Positions 57,092 through 64,000 of a stretch of DNA of 64,000 bases are shown here, piece after piece. The DNA is from Streptomyces sp. CB01373 (lineage in GTDB: Bacteria; Actinomycetota; Actinomycetes; Streptomycetales; Streptomycetaceae). The stretch lies in contig NZ_NNBK01000017.1 of NCBI RefSeq assembly GCF_002803075.1, positions 62,001-126,000 of the forward strand, read 5' to 3'. Made by a program: the position numbers and the translations under genes. The notes beneath the pieces are model-generated. The model was not told where the DNA came from. It saw only the letters and a list, made by a program, of their open reading frames with translations, and ran no database searches. The stretch's first letter is position 1. Each line of letters starts with the position of its first letter.

Positions 57092-58465
57092 TCAGCCGCG
57101 GTCGCGGGCGCGTTTGAAGCGGGCCAGCCCGTCGGACAGTTCCACCACCGGGTCCGGGTAGTCGAGGGCGGCCCGGGCCGCTCCCTGGAGCTTCCACGGC
57201 TCGTGCACGGCCGGCCCGTCCAGCCCGGAGAGCTCAGGCACCCAGCGGCGTACGAACGTGCCGTCGGGGTCGTACCGCTTGGCCTGGGTGACGGGGTTGA
57301 GCACCCGGTTGGGCCGGGTGTCCGTGCCGGTGCCCGCCATCCACTGCCAGTTGAGCTGGTTGTTGGCGAGGTCGCCGTCGACCAGGTACCGCAGGAAGTG
57401 CCGCGCACCCACCCGCCAGTCGACGTACAGGGTCTTGGTGAGGAAGCTCGCGGTCAGCAGACGGCCCCGGTTGTGCATCCAGCCCTCGTGCAGCAACTGG
57501 CGCATGGCCGCGTCGATGATCGGATAGCCGGTGCGGCCCCGGCGCCACGCCTCGACGTCCTCGCGCGCGGACCGCTCGGACCGCCACCGGTCGTGCTTGG
57601 TTCGGTAGTCGGCACTCGCCGCCGCGGGCCGCGCCGCGAGCACCTGGCGGTGGAAGTCGCGCCAGGCGAGCTGCCGTACGAAGGCCTCCGCGCCCGGACC
57701 GCCCGCGCCGCGCGCCCGGTGCACGAGTTCGAGCGGGGAGAGGGTGCCGAAGTGCAGATGGGGCGAGAGCCGGGACGTGGCGTCGCCGGCCAGGTCGTCA
57801 TGGCGCTCCTCGTAGGCGGCGACACCCGAGCGCAGCCAGGCCGCCAGCCGCCTGCGGCCCTCCGTCTCGCCGCCCGGCGCGAGGGCCGCCGACAGGTCCG
57901 CGGCGGGCGGCCGGGAGGGCAGCTCACCGGAGACGACGCCGTCCGGGACGCGGACCGTGCGGGGCGCGCCCAGCGGAGCGCGCAGCCCCTGCCGCGACCA
58001 CTGCCGGAAGTAGGGCGTGAAGACGGCGAAGTGGTCCGAGGAGGACGGCGTCAGCGTGCCGGGGGCGACGGCCGTGGTCACCGTGTCGTGCACGTGCAGC
58101 CTGCGCCCGTCCGCCGCCAGGGCGCGCCGCAGCCGCTCCTCGCGGTGGTGGGCGAAGCGGCTGACGTCGGCCGCCAGGTGGACCTCGTCGGCGTCGGCCT
58201 CGCGGGCCACCTGACACACCCGCTCGACGGGGTCGCCGCTGCGGACGACAAGCCTGCCGCCGCGCCGGCGCAGTGCCGCGTCGAGGTCGTGCAGGCAGTC
58301 GGCGAGGAACGCCAGCCGGTTCGGGGCGGCGAATCCGGCCCCGTCCACCGCCGGGTCGCGCACGAACAGCGGGACGACGTGCCGGGAGCCGTCGAGAGCG
58401 GCGCGCAGCGGCGGATGGTCGTGCACCCGCAGGTCGGCGGTGAACAGGACGACCGAGACGTTCAT
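57092..58465 (-). CDS. phr: Deoxyribodipyrimidine photolyase / cryptochrome family
   Basis: 457 residues. N-terminal alpha/beta antenna domain (VSVVLFTADLRVHDHPPL); C-terminal FAD domain with LSPHLHFGTLSPLELVH, RTGYPIIDAAMRQLLHEGWMHNR, DWRVGARHFLRYLVDGDLA, NNQLNWQWMAGTGTDTRP and FNPVTQ-like LNPVTQAKRYDPDG. The Trp/Asn set that contacts FAD and the lesion (NQLNWQW) is conserved, so CPD repair under blue light is expected. The ATG at 58465 was chosen by family start; a 29-residue in-frame extension is not conserved. It lies 147 bp downstream of the SDR/DUF2867 gene on the same strand. Confidence 0.94.
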   Translation of the reverse strand: MNVSVVLFTADLRVHDHPPLRAALDGSRHVVPLFVRDPAVDGAGFAAPNRLAFLADCLHDLDAALRRRGGRLVVRSGDPVERVCQVAREADADEVHLAADVSRFAHHREERLRRALAADGRRLHVHDTVTTAVAPGTLTPSSSDHFAVFTPYFRQWSRQGLRAPLGAPRTVRVPDGVVSGELPSRPPAADLSAALAPGGETEGRRRLAAWLRSGVAAYEERHDDLAGDATSRLSPHLHFGTLSPLELVHRARGAGGPGAEAFVRQLAWRDFHRQVLAARPAAASADYRTKHDRWRSERSAREDVEAWRRGRTGYPIIDAAMRQLLHEGWMHNRGRLLTASFLTKTLYVDWRVGARHFLRYLVDGDLANNQLNWQWMAGTGTDTRPNRVLNPVTQAKRYDPDGTFVRRWVPELSGLDGPAVHEPWKLQGAARAALDYPDPVVELSDGLARFKRARDRG

Positions 58466-58612
58466 CGTGGGGTCTCCGTGGAGGGGACGGGACGGGGAAG
58501 GCTGGACGGACCGCTCCGGACGGTCCGGGACGCTCCGGTCGCCCCGGATCACTGCGGACGCGCTGGGCGCTCCGGATTGCTTCCCGCGCGGGGCGTCCGG
58601 CGGATGCGGGCG

Positions 58613-60145
58613 TCAGCGGACGGAGGTGCGTTCCCCCGAACGGGTGAGCCGGGCCTGCTCGGCCGCCGCCCCGGCGATGTTGCGGGCCATCCCGCCGAAC
58701 ACGACCGCGTGGAAGGGCGAGACGCTCCACCAGTAGGCGTGCCCCAGCAGCCCGTGCGGATGGAACACCGCGCGCTGGCGGTACAGCGTGCGGCCCTCGG
58801 CGTCGGTGCCGACGCGCATCTCCAGCCAGGCCAGGCCCGGCAGCCGCATCTCGGCCCGCAGCCGGAGCAGCCGTCCCGGTTCGATCTCCTCCACGCGCCA
58901 GAAGTCGAGCGAGTCACCCGCCCGCAGCCGCTGCGCGTCACGGCGCCCCCGGCGCAGCCCGACCCCGCCCGCCAGCCGGTCGAGCCCGCCGCGCAGCGCC
59001 CAGGCGAGGGGGAAGGAGTACCAGCCGTGGTCGCCGCCGATGCCTTCGACGACCCGCCACAGGGCCTCGGGCGGCGCGTCCACCGTGCGTTCCCGCCGGT
59101 CCGTGTAGAGGCTGCCGCCGGCCCAGTCGGGGTCGGTGGGCAGGGGATCGCTGGGCGCGCCCGGCACCGAGGCGGACGACCACCGGGTCGTCACCTGCGC
59201 CTCGCGGACCCGTTGCAGTGCCAGCCGTACGGCCTCGTCGAAGCCGATCGGATGACCGGGCGGGTCGGGCACGTACCGCAGGATGTCGTGCTCCCGGCAG
59301 ACGACCTCGTGGCGCAGCGACTCGGCGAGCGGGCGCGCGATGGCCGCGGGCACGGGGGTGACCAGGCCGATCCAGTGGCTGGACAGACGGGGGGTGAGGA
59401 CCGGGACGGGGACGATCACCCGTCGGGGCAGGCCCGCCACCGCCGCGTACCGCAGCATCATGTCCCGGTACGTCAGGACGTCCGGCCCGCCGATGTCGAA
59501 GGCCCGGTTCACGTCGTCGGGCATCCGCGCGCCGGCCACCAGGACGCGCAGGACGTCGCGCACGGCGATCGGCTGGATGCGGGTGCCCACCCAGCTGGGA
59601 GTGACCATCACGGGCAGGCGCTCGGTGAGGTAGCGCAGCATCTCGAAGGAGGCGGATCCCGAGCCGATGATGACGGCGGCGCGCAGGACGGTGGTCGGCA
59701 CCCCCGAGGCCAGCAGGATGCGGCCGACCTCCGCGCGCGAGCGCAGATGCGGGGACAGCTCCCGCTCCGGCACACCGGCCGGGGTCAGGCCGCCGAGGTA
59801 GACGATCCGCCGCACGCCCGCGGCCCGGGCCCGTTCCCCGAAGACGCGCGCGGCCCGGCGGTCGGTCTCCTCGAAGTCCTTGCCGGTGCCCAGGGCGTGC
59901 ACCAGGTAGTAGGCGACGTCGACGTCCCGCAGGGCCGCGGCGACCGACTCAGGGTCGGTGACGTCGCCCCGCACCACCTCCGTACGCGCCGCCCAGGGAT
60001 GGTCGCGCAGCTTGCCCGGGGAGCGGGCCAGGCAGCGCACCCGGTTGCCGGCGTCGAGCAGTTCCGGGACCAGCCGGCCGCCGATGTACCCCGTGGCGCC
60101 CGTCACCAGGCAGCGCGGGCCGTCGCCCGTGTCCTCACTGTTCAT
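58613..60145 (-). CDS. SDR-type NAD(P)-binding protein with DUF2867 domain
   Basis: 510 residues. Residues ~10-310 are an atypical short-chain dehydrogenase: CLVTGATGYIGGRLVPELLD, VRGDVTDPESV, VYLGGLTPAG. Residues ~345-500 form the DUF2867 domain (ALWRVVEGIGGDHGWYSFP, then DSLDFWRVEEIEPGRLLRLRAEM). Proteins of this architecture commonly lie beside photolyase in Streptomyces light-response gene sets (the S. coelicolor litRQ/crt/phr region is the closest model known to me). Substrate unknown. The ATG at 60145 follows CGAGGGACCGAGGCCT. It precedes the photolyase gene by 147 bp, consistent with one transcript. Confidence 0.9.
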   Translation of the reverse strand: MNSEDTGDGPRCLVTGATGYIGGRLVPELLDAGNRVRCLARSPGKLRDHPWAARTEVVRGDVTDPESVAAALRDVDVAYYLVHALGTGKDFEETDRRAARVFGERARAAGVRRIVYLGGLTPAGVPERELSPHLRSRAEVGRILLASGVPTTVLRAAVIIGSGSASFEMLRYLTERLPVMVTPSWVGTRIQPIAVRDVLRVLVAGARMPDDVNRAFDIGGPDVLTYRDMMLRYAAVAGLPRRVIVPVPVLTPRLSSHWIGLVTPVPAAIARPLAESLRHEVVCREHDILRYVPDPPGHPIGFDEAVRLALQRVREAQVTTRWSSASVPGAPSDPLPTDPDWAGGSLYTDRRERTVDAPPEALWRVVEGIGGDHGWYSFPLAWALRGGLDRLAGGVGLRRGRRDAQRLRAGDSLDFWRVEEIEPGRLLRLRAEMRLPGLAWLEMRVGTDAEGRTLYRQRAVFHPHGLLGHAYWWSVSPFHAVVFGGMARNIAGAAAEQARLTRSGERTSVR

Positions 60146-60237
60146 AGGCCTCGGTCCCTCGTGCGTAGGTGCCGTGTGCGTCTCCGGATCACTTCCACCG
60201 GGACGGCCCTCGTGGATGCGGGCACGGCGCTTTCCGT

Positions 60238-60291
60238 GGGCCGATCGCGTGGCCGTGGCTGCCGCGCCGCGAATGGGCCGATCGCGTGGCC
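60238..60291. repeat. 17-bp direct repeat, period 37 bp
   Basis: GGGCCGATCGCGTGGCC at 60238-60254 and again at 60275-60291; similarity continues into GCTGCCG(C/T)GCCG after each copy. It lies in the 265-bp divergent region between the SDR gene and the YCII gene. Confidence 0.75.
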
Positions 60292-60410
60292 CCCGCTGCC
60301 GTGCCGTGGCGGCCGGGGAAGGGATCTGGCCGAGGCCGTCGGCGAGGTGCCGGTGCGGGGCCCACCGTTCGAGCGAGAGGTGGGACGACGGCACGACGTC
60401 AAGGAGAATC

Positions 60411-60767
60411 ATGAAGTACTACCTGCTCAGCGTGATTCAGCCGGCCGAGGGCGAGCCGCCCGCGGCCGAGGCGCTGGCGCGGATCATGCGCGAGGTCGAG
60501 GGGTTCCACCAGGAGCTGCGCGAGGCGGGCGCCTGGGTCTTCGCCGGCGGGCTGCACGGCCCGGAGACCGCCGTCGTGCTGCGCCCCGGGGACGGTGAGG
60601 TACGCGTCACCGACGGTCCCTACACCCAGGGTGCCGAGTACCTGGGCGGTCTGTGCCTCATCATGGCGCCCGATCTGGACGCGGCCGTGGAGTGGGGCCG
60701 GAAGGCGAGCCGGGCCACCACCCTCCCCATCGAGGTGCGGCCGTTCCTGCACCCGGCCGGGGACTGA
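60411..60767 (+). CDS. YCII-related (DGPF-domain) protein
   Basis: 118 residues. The YCII/DGPF pattern is complete: MKYYLLSVIQPAEG at the start, HQELREAGAWVFAGGL in the middle, and VTDGPYTQGAEYLGGLCLI, where DGPY corresponds to the DGPF signature and includes the conserved Asp. Such proteins are dimeric, resemble YciI, and are often linked with ECF sigma factors; an ECF sigma gene lies 3.4 kb away on the other strand. A catalytic role is not established. The ATG at 60411 has a strong AAGGAG site. Confidence 0.92.
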   Translation: MKYYLLSVIQPAEGEPPAAEALARIMREVEGFHQELREAGAWVFAGGLHGPETAVVLRPGDGEVRVTDGPYTQGAEYLGGLCLIMAPDLDAAVEWGRKASRATTLPIEVRPFLHPAGD

Positions 60768-61095
60768 CACCGGGCGCAGTGGCCATCCGGCTGGTCTACA
60801 CCCTTGACCGGTACAGACCAGTGCGGTTGAGTGCCCGCACCCCCCACCGCGGCCGCCCCCACAGGTGCCCGGTACCACCGGCGCGTGCGCGCGAGAACCG
60901 GCTCCGTCCGGCCTCGCGGGGGTGCGGCCGCGCTTCGCGGATTCTCGAACTCCCGCCGGGCGCCGACCGGTTCCGCTGACGTCCGGCCGTCCCCCGTGGT
61001 GTCATGCCCCTGACCATCCTGGCCGACGGTGTCATCGGCCGCCGGGGCGCGGCCCCGGGGCGACGGCCACCGTCCGGACGAAGGGCAACACCGCC
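60768..61095. promoter_or_regulatory. Upstream region of the PI-PLC gene with DasR-box-like sites
   Basis: GCTGGTCTACACCCTT (60790-60805) and ACCGGTACAGACCAGT (60807-60822) match the DasR responsive element ACTGGTCTAGACCAGT at 12 and 13 of 16 positions, in adjacent frames of the helix (centres 17 bp apart). Together they form a larger TGGTCT...AGACCA inverted repeat. DasR is the Streptomyces GntR-type repressor that responds to glucosamine phosphates. The remaining ~270 bp hold no gene. Confidence 0.45.
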
Positions 61096-62472
61096 ATGCG
61101 CACCCCCCACGCGCTGCTCGCCACGACCGCGGCGCTCGCCGCCGTCGTGGCGTCCCTCGCATCCGCTCCCGCGAACGCCACGGCACAGGCTCCCGCCGCC
61201 GGGGCGTACTACGTCCAGAGCGTCACGACCGGCCTGGCCGCGGCGGCCGCCGGTGCCGGCGCCGTGGAACAGCACAACCCCAGGGGCGACGAGGACCACC
61301 AGCAGTGGAACCTGAGGGCGAACGGACCGTCGTACGTCCTGGAGAGCGCCGACCTGGCCGGCACCTGTCTCGGCCGCTCGGGCGACCGGGCACGCACCGT
61401 CGCCTGCGCCGACGCGGAGGCGGCCTGGGAGATCGCCCCGGCCGGGGACGACCAGTACACGCTCAAGTCGCCCGGCGCCGACCGCTACCTGACCGTCGCC
61501 GCCAAGCCGTCCGGCGCCAACTACCCCGCCCCGCTGGCCGTCGGACCCGCGGGCGACCTGGCCCGCTGGTATCTCACGCCGGTGACACCGGCCACCCGGC
61601 CCATGCCGCCGGCGGACCAACGCACCCTCGACCAGGTCACGTTCCTCACCGCTCACAACGCCTACGCCAACGGGGTCGACGGCGGTTTCGCCCCGCCGTT
61701 CGTCAACCTCTTCCCCAACCAGAGCCGTGGCATCGACCAGCAACTCGCCGACGGCGTACGCGGGTTCATGCTGGACATCCACCAGACCCCGGACGGCGCG
61801 ATCCTCTGCCACAACAGCTGCACGCTGGTCAGTAGGCCGGTCGCCCTGTGGGTGGACCTCCAGCGCATGGTGGACTTCCTGGCATCGCACCCCGACCAGT
61901 TCGTCACCGTGTTCCTGGAGGACTACGTCGATCCGGGCGTCCTGCGCGCCGAACTCGCCCGTGTGCGCGGCCTTTCCGACGTGCTCTACCGGCCCGACCT
62001 GACCGGCGTCCGGAACAACGGCTGGCCCAGGATGGCCGACCTGATCGCGGACAACCACCGGCTGCTGGTCCTCACCGACCACAGCCGCTCGGCCGACGAG
62101 GCGGCGGGCCTGACCCGGGACGGCTTCGGCGTGATGTACCAGCGCGAGTGGACGGTCGAGAACTACTGGTCGATGGGCGCGGGCCTCGGCACGTCGGACT
62201 GGTCCTGCTACAGCCGCTGGTACGGCGCCGACCTCAACATCCCGCTGACGCACACCGAACCGCGCTTCCGGCCGCTGTTCGTGATGAACCACTTCCGGGA
62301 CAGCACGAGCAGCGCCACGACACAGACCGACAACGGCAAACTGGCCGACCGCGCCCGGCGGTTCTGCGAGCCCGCGGCACGCAAGAAGCCCAACTTCCTG
62401 GCCGTGGACCGCTACGACCTCGGCGACCCCGCGGCCGCCGTGAACGCGCTGAACACCCACACATATCCGTGA
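61096..62472 (+). CDS. Secreted PI-PLC-like phosphodiesterase with N-terminal lectin-type domain
   Basis: 458 residues. Signal peptide (about 1-30, ending ANATAQA). Residues ~35-165 are a ricin-type beta-trefoil-like lectin region (YYVQSVTTGLAAAAAGAGA, QQWNLRANG, WEIAPAGDDQYTLK). The catalytic X-domain-like region (about 175-458) has FLTAHNAYANGV with the first catalytic His, RGIDQQLADGVRGFMLDIHQ, and LCHNSCTL with the second. The family cleaves phosphatidylinositol or glycosyl-PI and may act in phosphate or membrane-lipid scavenging. The ATG at 61096 has a weak ribosome site. DasR-like boxes lie about 280 bp upstream. Confidence 0.88.
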   Translation: MRTPHALLATTAALAAVVASLASAPANATAQAPAAGAYYVQSVTTGLAAAAAGAGAVEQHNPRGDEDHQQWNLRANGPSYVLESADLAGTCLGRSGDRARTVACADAEAAWEIAPAGDDQYTLKSPGADRYLTVAAKPSGANYPAPLAVGPAGDLARWYLTPVTPATRPMPPADQRTLDQVTFLTAHNAYANGVDGGFAPPFVNLFPNQSRGIDQQLADGVRGFMLDIHQTPDGAILCHNSCTLVSRPVALWVDLQRMVDFLASHPDQFVTVFLEDYVDPGVLRAELARVRGLSDVLYRPDLTGVRNNGWPRMADLIADNHRLLVLTDHSRSADEAAGLTRDGFGVMYQREWTVENYWSMGAGLGTSDWSCYSRWYGADLNIPLTHTEPRFRPLFVMNHFRDSTSSATTQTDNGKLADRARRFCEPAARKKPNFLAVDRYDLGDPAAAVNALNTHTYP

Positions 62473-62527
62473 CATTCGGCTGTACGGCGCACGCGATCGC
62501 GACACGCGGGTGTGCGAGACTCCGCCG

Positions 62528-63460
62528 ATGACCTCCGAAACGATCACCGCGGACGCCGCGGGCACCTGGGAACTCGGCGACCTGCCCGTCCACCGCATCG
62601 GCCTCGGCGCGATGCGGCTGACGGGCAGCGCCGCCTTTCACCTCGGTACCCCGAGCGACCGCAACCGCTCGATCGCCGTCCTGCGCCGGGCGGTCGAGCT
62701 CGGCGTGAACCACATCGACACGGCGGCCTTCTACTTCTCCGCCCGGCGCTCCGCCAACGAACTGATCAACAGCGCCCTGTCGCCGTACCCGGACGATCTG
62801 GTCGTCGTCACGAAGGTCGGTCCGTTCCGGAACTGCTCGGGGGAGTGGGGCCCCTCCGCGCGCCCCGACGACCTGCGCGGCCACGTCGAGGAGAACCTGC
62901 GACAGCTCGGCCGCGACCACCTGGACGTGGTGAACCTGCGCCGGATGGGCCAGGACTCCATCGCCCAGCACTTCGGCGCGCTCGCCGAACTGCGCGAGGA
63001 GGGACTGATCCGCCACCTCGGCCTCTCCGACGTGGAGCCGCGCCACCTCGAGGAGGCCCGCGCCATCGCGCCGGTGGTGTGCGTGCAGAACCGCTTCGGG
63101 CTCGATTTCCGCGACCCCGGCAGCGACGAAGTGCTGCGGGTCTGCGGCGAGGAGGGCATCGCCTTCGTCCCGTTCTTCGCCATCGCCGGCGAGGGCGGCT
63201 CCAAGGGGGCGGCGGACGGCGCCCACGACGAGGAGGTCGCGGCCGTCGCCCGGGCCCACGACGCGACACCCGCACAGGTACGGATCGCCTGGACCCTCCA
63301 GCAGGGCCCGCACGTCCTGGCCATCCCCGGCACCGGCAACCCCGACCACCTCGTGGAGAACGTGGCCGCGGGCGCCCTGCGCCTCACCGACGAGGAGATG
63401 GCCGGGCTCGACGCGCTGCACACCGGGACCGGCGACGGGACGGGCGAGGGGACCGGCTGA
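62528..63460 (+). CDS. Aldo/keto reductase
   Basis: 310 residues. TIM-barrel oxidoreductase: VHRIGLGAMRLTG, HIDTAAFYFSARRSANELI (catalytic Asp and Tyr), VVVTKVGPFRN (Lys), IRHLGLSDVEPRHLEEA and the C-terminal AIPGTGNPDHLVENV that binds NADPH phosphate. The usual catalytic His position (LIHxP) is replaced by LDVVNLRRMG, as in a subset of the family, so the reaction may be restricted. The ATG at 62528 lacks a Shine-Dalgarno; it follows GACTCCGCCG, and the frame extends upstream to 62510 without family similarity. The tail is a Gly-Thr-Gly-rich repeat. Confidence 0.9.
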   Translation: MTSETITADAAGTWELGDLPVHRIGLGAMRLTGSAAFHLGTPSDRNRSIAVLRRAVELGVNHIDTAAFYFSARRSANELINSALSPYPDDLVVVTKVGPFRNCSGEWGPSARPDDLRGHVEENLRQLGRDHLDVVNLRRMGQDSIAQHFGALAELREEGLIRHLGLSDVEPRHLEEARAIAPVVCVQNRFGLDFRDPGSDEVLRVCGEEGIAFVPFFAIAGEGGSKGAADGAHDEEVAAVARAHDATPAQVRIAWTLQQGPHVLAIPGTGNPDHLVENVAAGALRLTDEEMAGLDALHTGTGDGTGEGTG

Positions 63461-63523
63461 GCGGCGTCCCGTACCGCACGCGGGGACTGTCCGACCGGCC
63501 CCCGCGGCGACATCCGGTCCCGG

Positions 63524-64000
63524 TCAGTCCAGCTGCCCGTGCAGGAACGCGACGGTGCTCTGCCACGCGCGGGACGCCGAGTCGGGGTCGTGGCTGGGGC
63601 GGCGGTCGTTGAAGAAGGCGTGGCCGGCCGGGTACAGGCGGAAGTCCGCGCTGACGTCCGACTGCCGCCGGATCCTCTCGCGCAGCTCCTCGACCTGCTC
63701 CAGCGGTACGCTCCGGTCCTGCTCCCCGTAGTGGCCGAGGAGCTGGGCGCGCAGCCCGGAGAAGTCGGGCAGTTCGCCGCGGATGACGCCGTAGAACGGC
63801 ACGGCGGCGCTCACCCGCGGATCGACGGCCGCGAGGTACAGCACGAACCCGCCGCCCATGCAGAAGCCGACCGCGCCGACCGTGCCGGAGGTGACCTCGG
63901 GCAGGGACAGCAGGTGGCCGACGGCGCCGGAGAGCAGTTCGACACCGCGCAGGACCGGCAGGGCCTTCACCATGCGCTGGGCCTCGTCGGAGTCGTGTGC
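63524..64000 (-). CDS. Dienelactone hydrolase family protein (N-terminus beyond window)
   Basis: The visible 158 codons run from the window's right edge to a stop at 63524. The DLH triad is recognisable: GFCMGGGFVLYLA (Cys nucleophile), HYGEQDRSVPLEQ (Asp) and LYPAGHAFFNDRRP (His). Sequence upstream of the first in-frame ATG (63973) continues as coding (HDSDEAQRM), so the true start is outside. Members hydrolyse dienelactones or other small esters; substrate unknown. It is convergent with the aldo/keto reductase. Confidence 0.9.
   Translation of the reverse strand, partial: AHDSDEAQRMVKALPVLRGVELLSGAVGHLLSLPEVTSGTVGAVGFCMGGGFVLYLAAVDPRVSAAVPFYGVIRGELPDFSGLRAQLLGHYGEQDRSVPLEQVEELRERIRRQSDVSADFRLYPAGHAFFNDRRPSHDPDSASRAWQSTVAFLHGQLD

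Noticed and set aside
56966..60598. A plus-strand open frame of over 1200 codons opposite the photolyase and SDR genes
   Set aside because: It is the antisense shadow of two clearly recognisable minus-strand genes; composition (Arg/Gly/Val/His-rich, no domain) is typical of open antisense frames in high-GC DNA.
1..64000. CRISPR arrays, tRNA or rRNA genes, complete insertion sequences, integrase with attachment sites
   Set aside because: None was recognised on reading both strands; the repeats found are short tandem or dispersed units without spacer periodicity.

Overview
The window looks like part of a Streptomyces chromosome. GC is very high with almost exclusive G/C at third codon positions, and GTG/TTG starts are common. 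It carries Streptomyces-type families: a chaplin with a sortase signal, an SsgA-like protein, an NsdA-like regulator, a DUF397 protein, SpoIIE-type PP2C phosphatases and eukaryotic-type Ser/Thr kinases. No rRNA, tRNA, CRISPR array or complete insertion sequence was recognised.

Region 1 (about 1-15.6 kb plus an outlier at 39.9-40.8 kb) is a low-oxygen/dormancy-type island resembling the DosR/DevR regulon of Mycobacterium tuberculosis and the Osd regulon of S. coelicolor. It holds a DevS/DosT-like two-GAF sensor kinase, six universal stress proteins, two zinc alcohol dehydrogenases, a polyphosphate kinase 2, a phosphoribosyltransferase-hydrolase fusion, a flavin-binding PPOX-type protein, a CBS-BON protein, a STAS protein, a decayed Rv1733c-type membrane protein and a phosphofructokinase with pyrophosphate-type signature residues. 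Several upstream regions carry GGGNC-N4-GGCCC inverted repeats with the geometry of DosR boxes. No cognate response regulator is visible.

Region 2 (15.7-19.1 kb) is a compact sulfur/persulfide detoxification locus: an MBL-fold/rhodanese enzyme, a TauE-type exporter, a YgaP-like rhodanese and a CsoR-family repressor that lacks the copper-binding His and so looks like a persulfide sensor (CstR type). Three near-identical palindromic operators sit in front of these genes.

Region 3 (19.2-25.3 kb) has a YihY/BrkB membrane protein, a small secreted protein, a Ser/Thr kinase with eight 42-residue TPR-like repeats, a 143-bp MITE-like element placed exactly at that kinase's stop codon, and a phytoene-desaturase-like flavoprotein.

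Region 4 (25.3-35.0 kb, minus strand) is a five-gene apparent operon: a degenerate-vWA protein, a P-loop GTPase, a large GTPase-associated protein 1 (GAP1)-type protein, a secreted/membrane-anchored vWA protein and a kinase fused to a PQQ-like propeller. It resembles the NTP-dependent GTPase-centred conflict systems of multicellular bacteria and is the least understood module here.

Region 5 (35.4-64.0 kb) is mixed accessory chromosome: Tat-exported serine hydrolase, acyl-CoA synthetase with GNAT enzyme, peptidoglycan amidase, aminoglycoside-phosphotransferase-like protein, NsdA-like regulator, PAS-PP2C phosphatase with a damaged metal site, SsgA-like protein, baeRF protein, asparagine synthetase, secreted tripeptidyl-aminopeptidase-like hydrolase, long chaplin, ECF sigma factor, photolyase with an SDR/DUF2867 protein, YCII protein, secreted PI-PLC-like protein, aldo/keto reductase and a dienelactone hydrolase cut by the window end.
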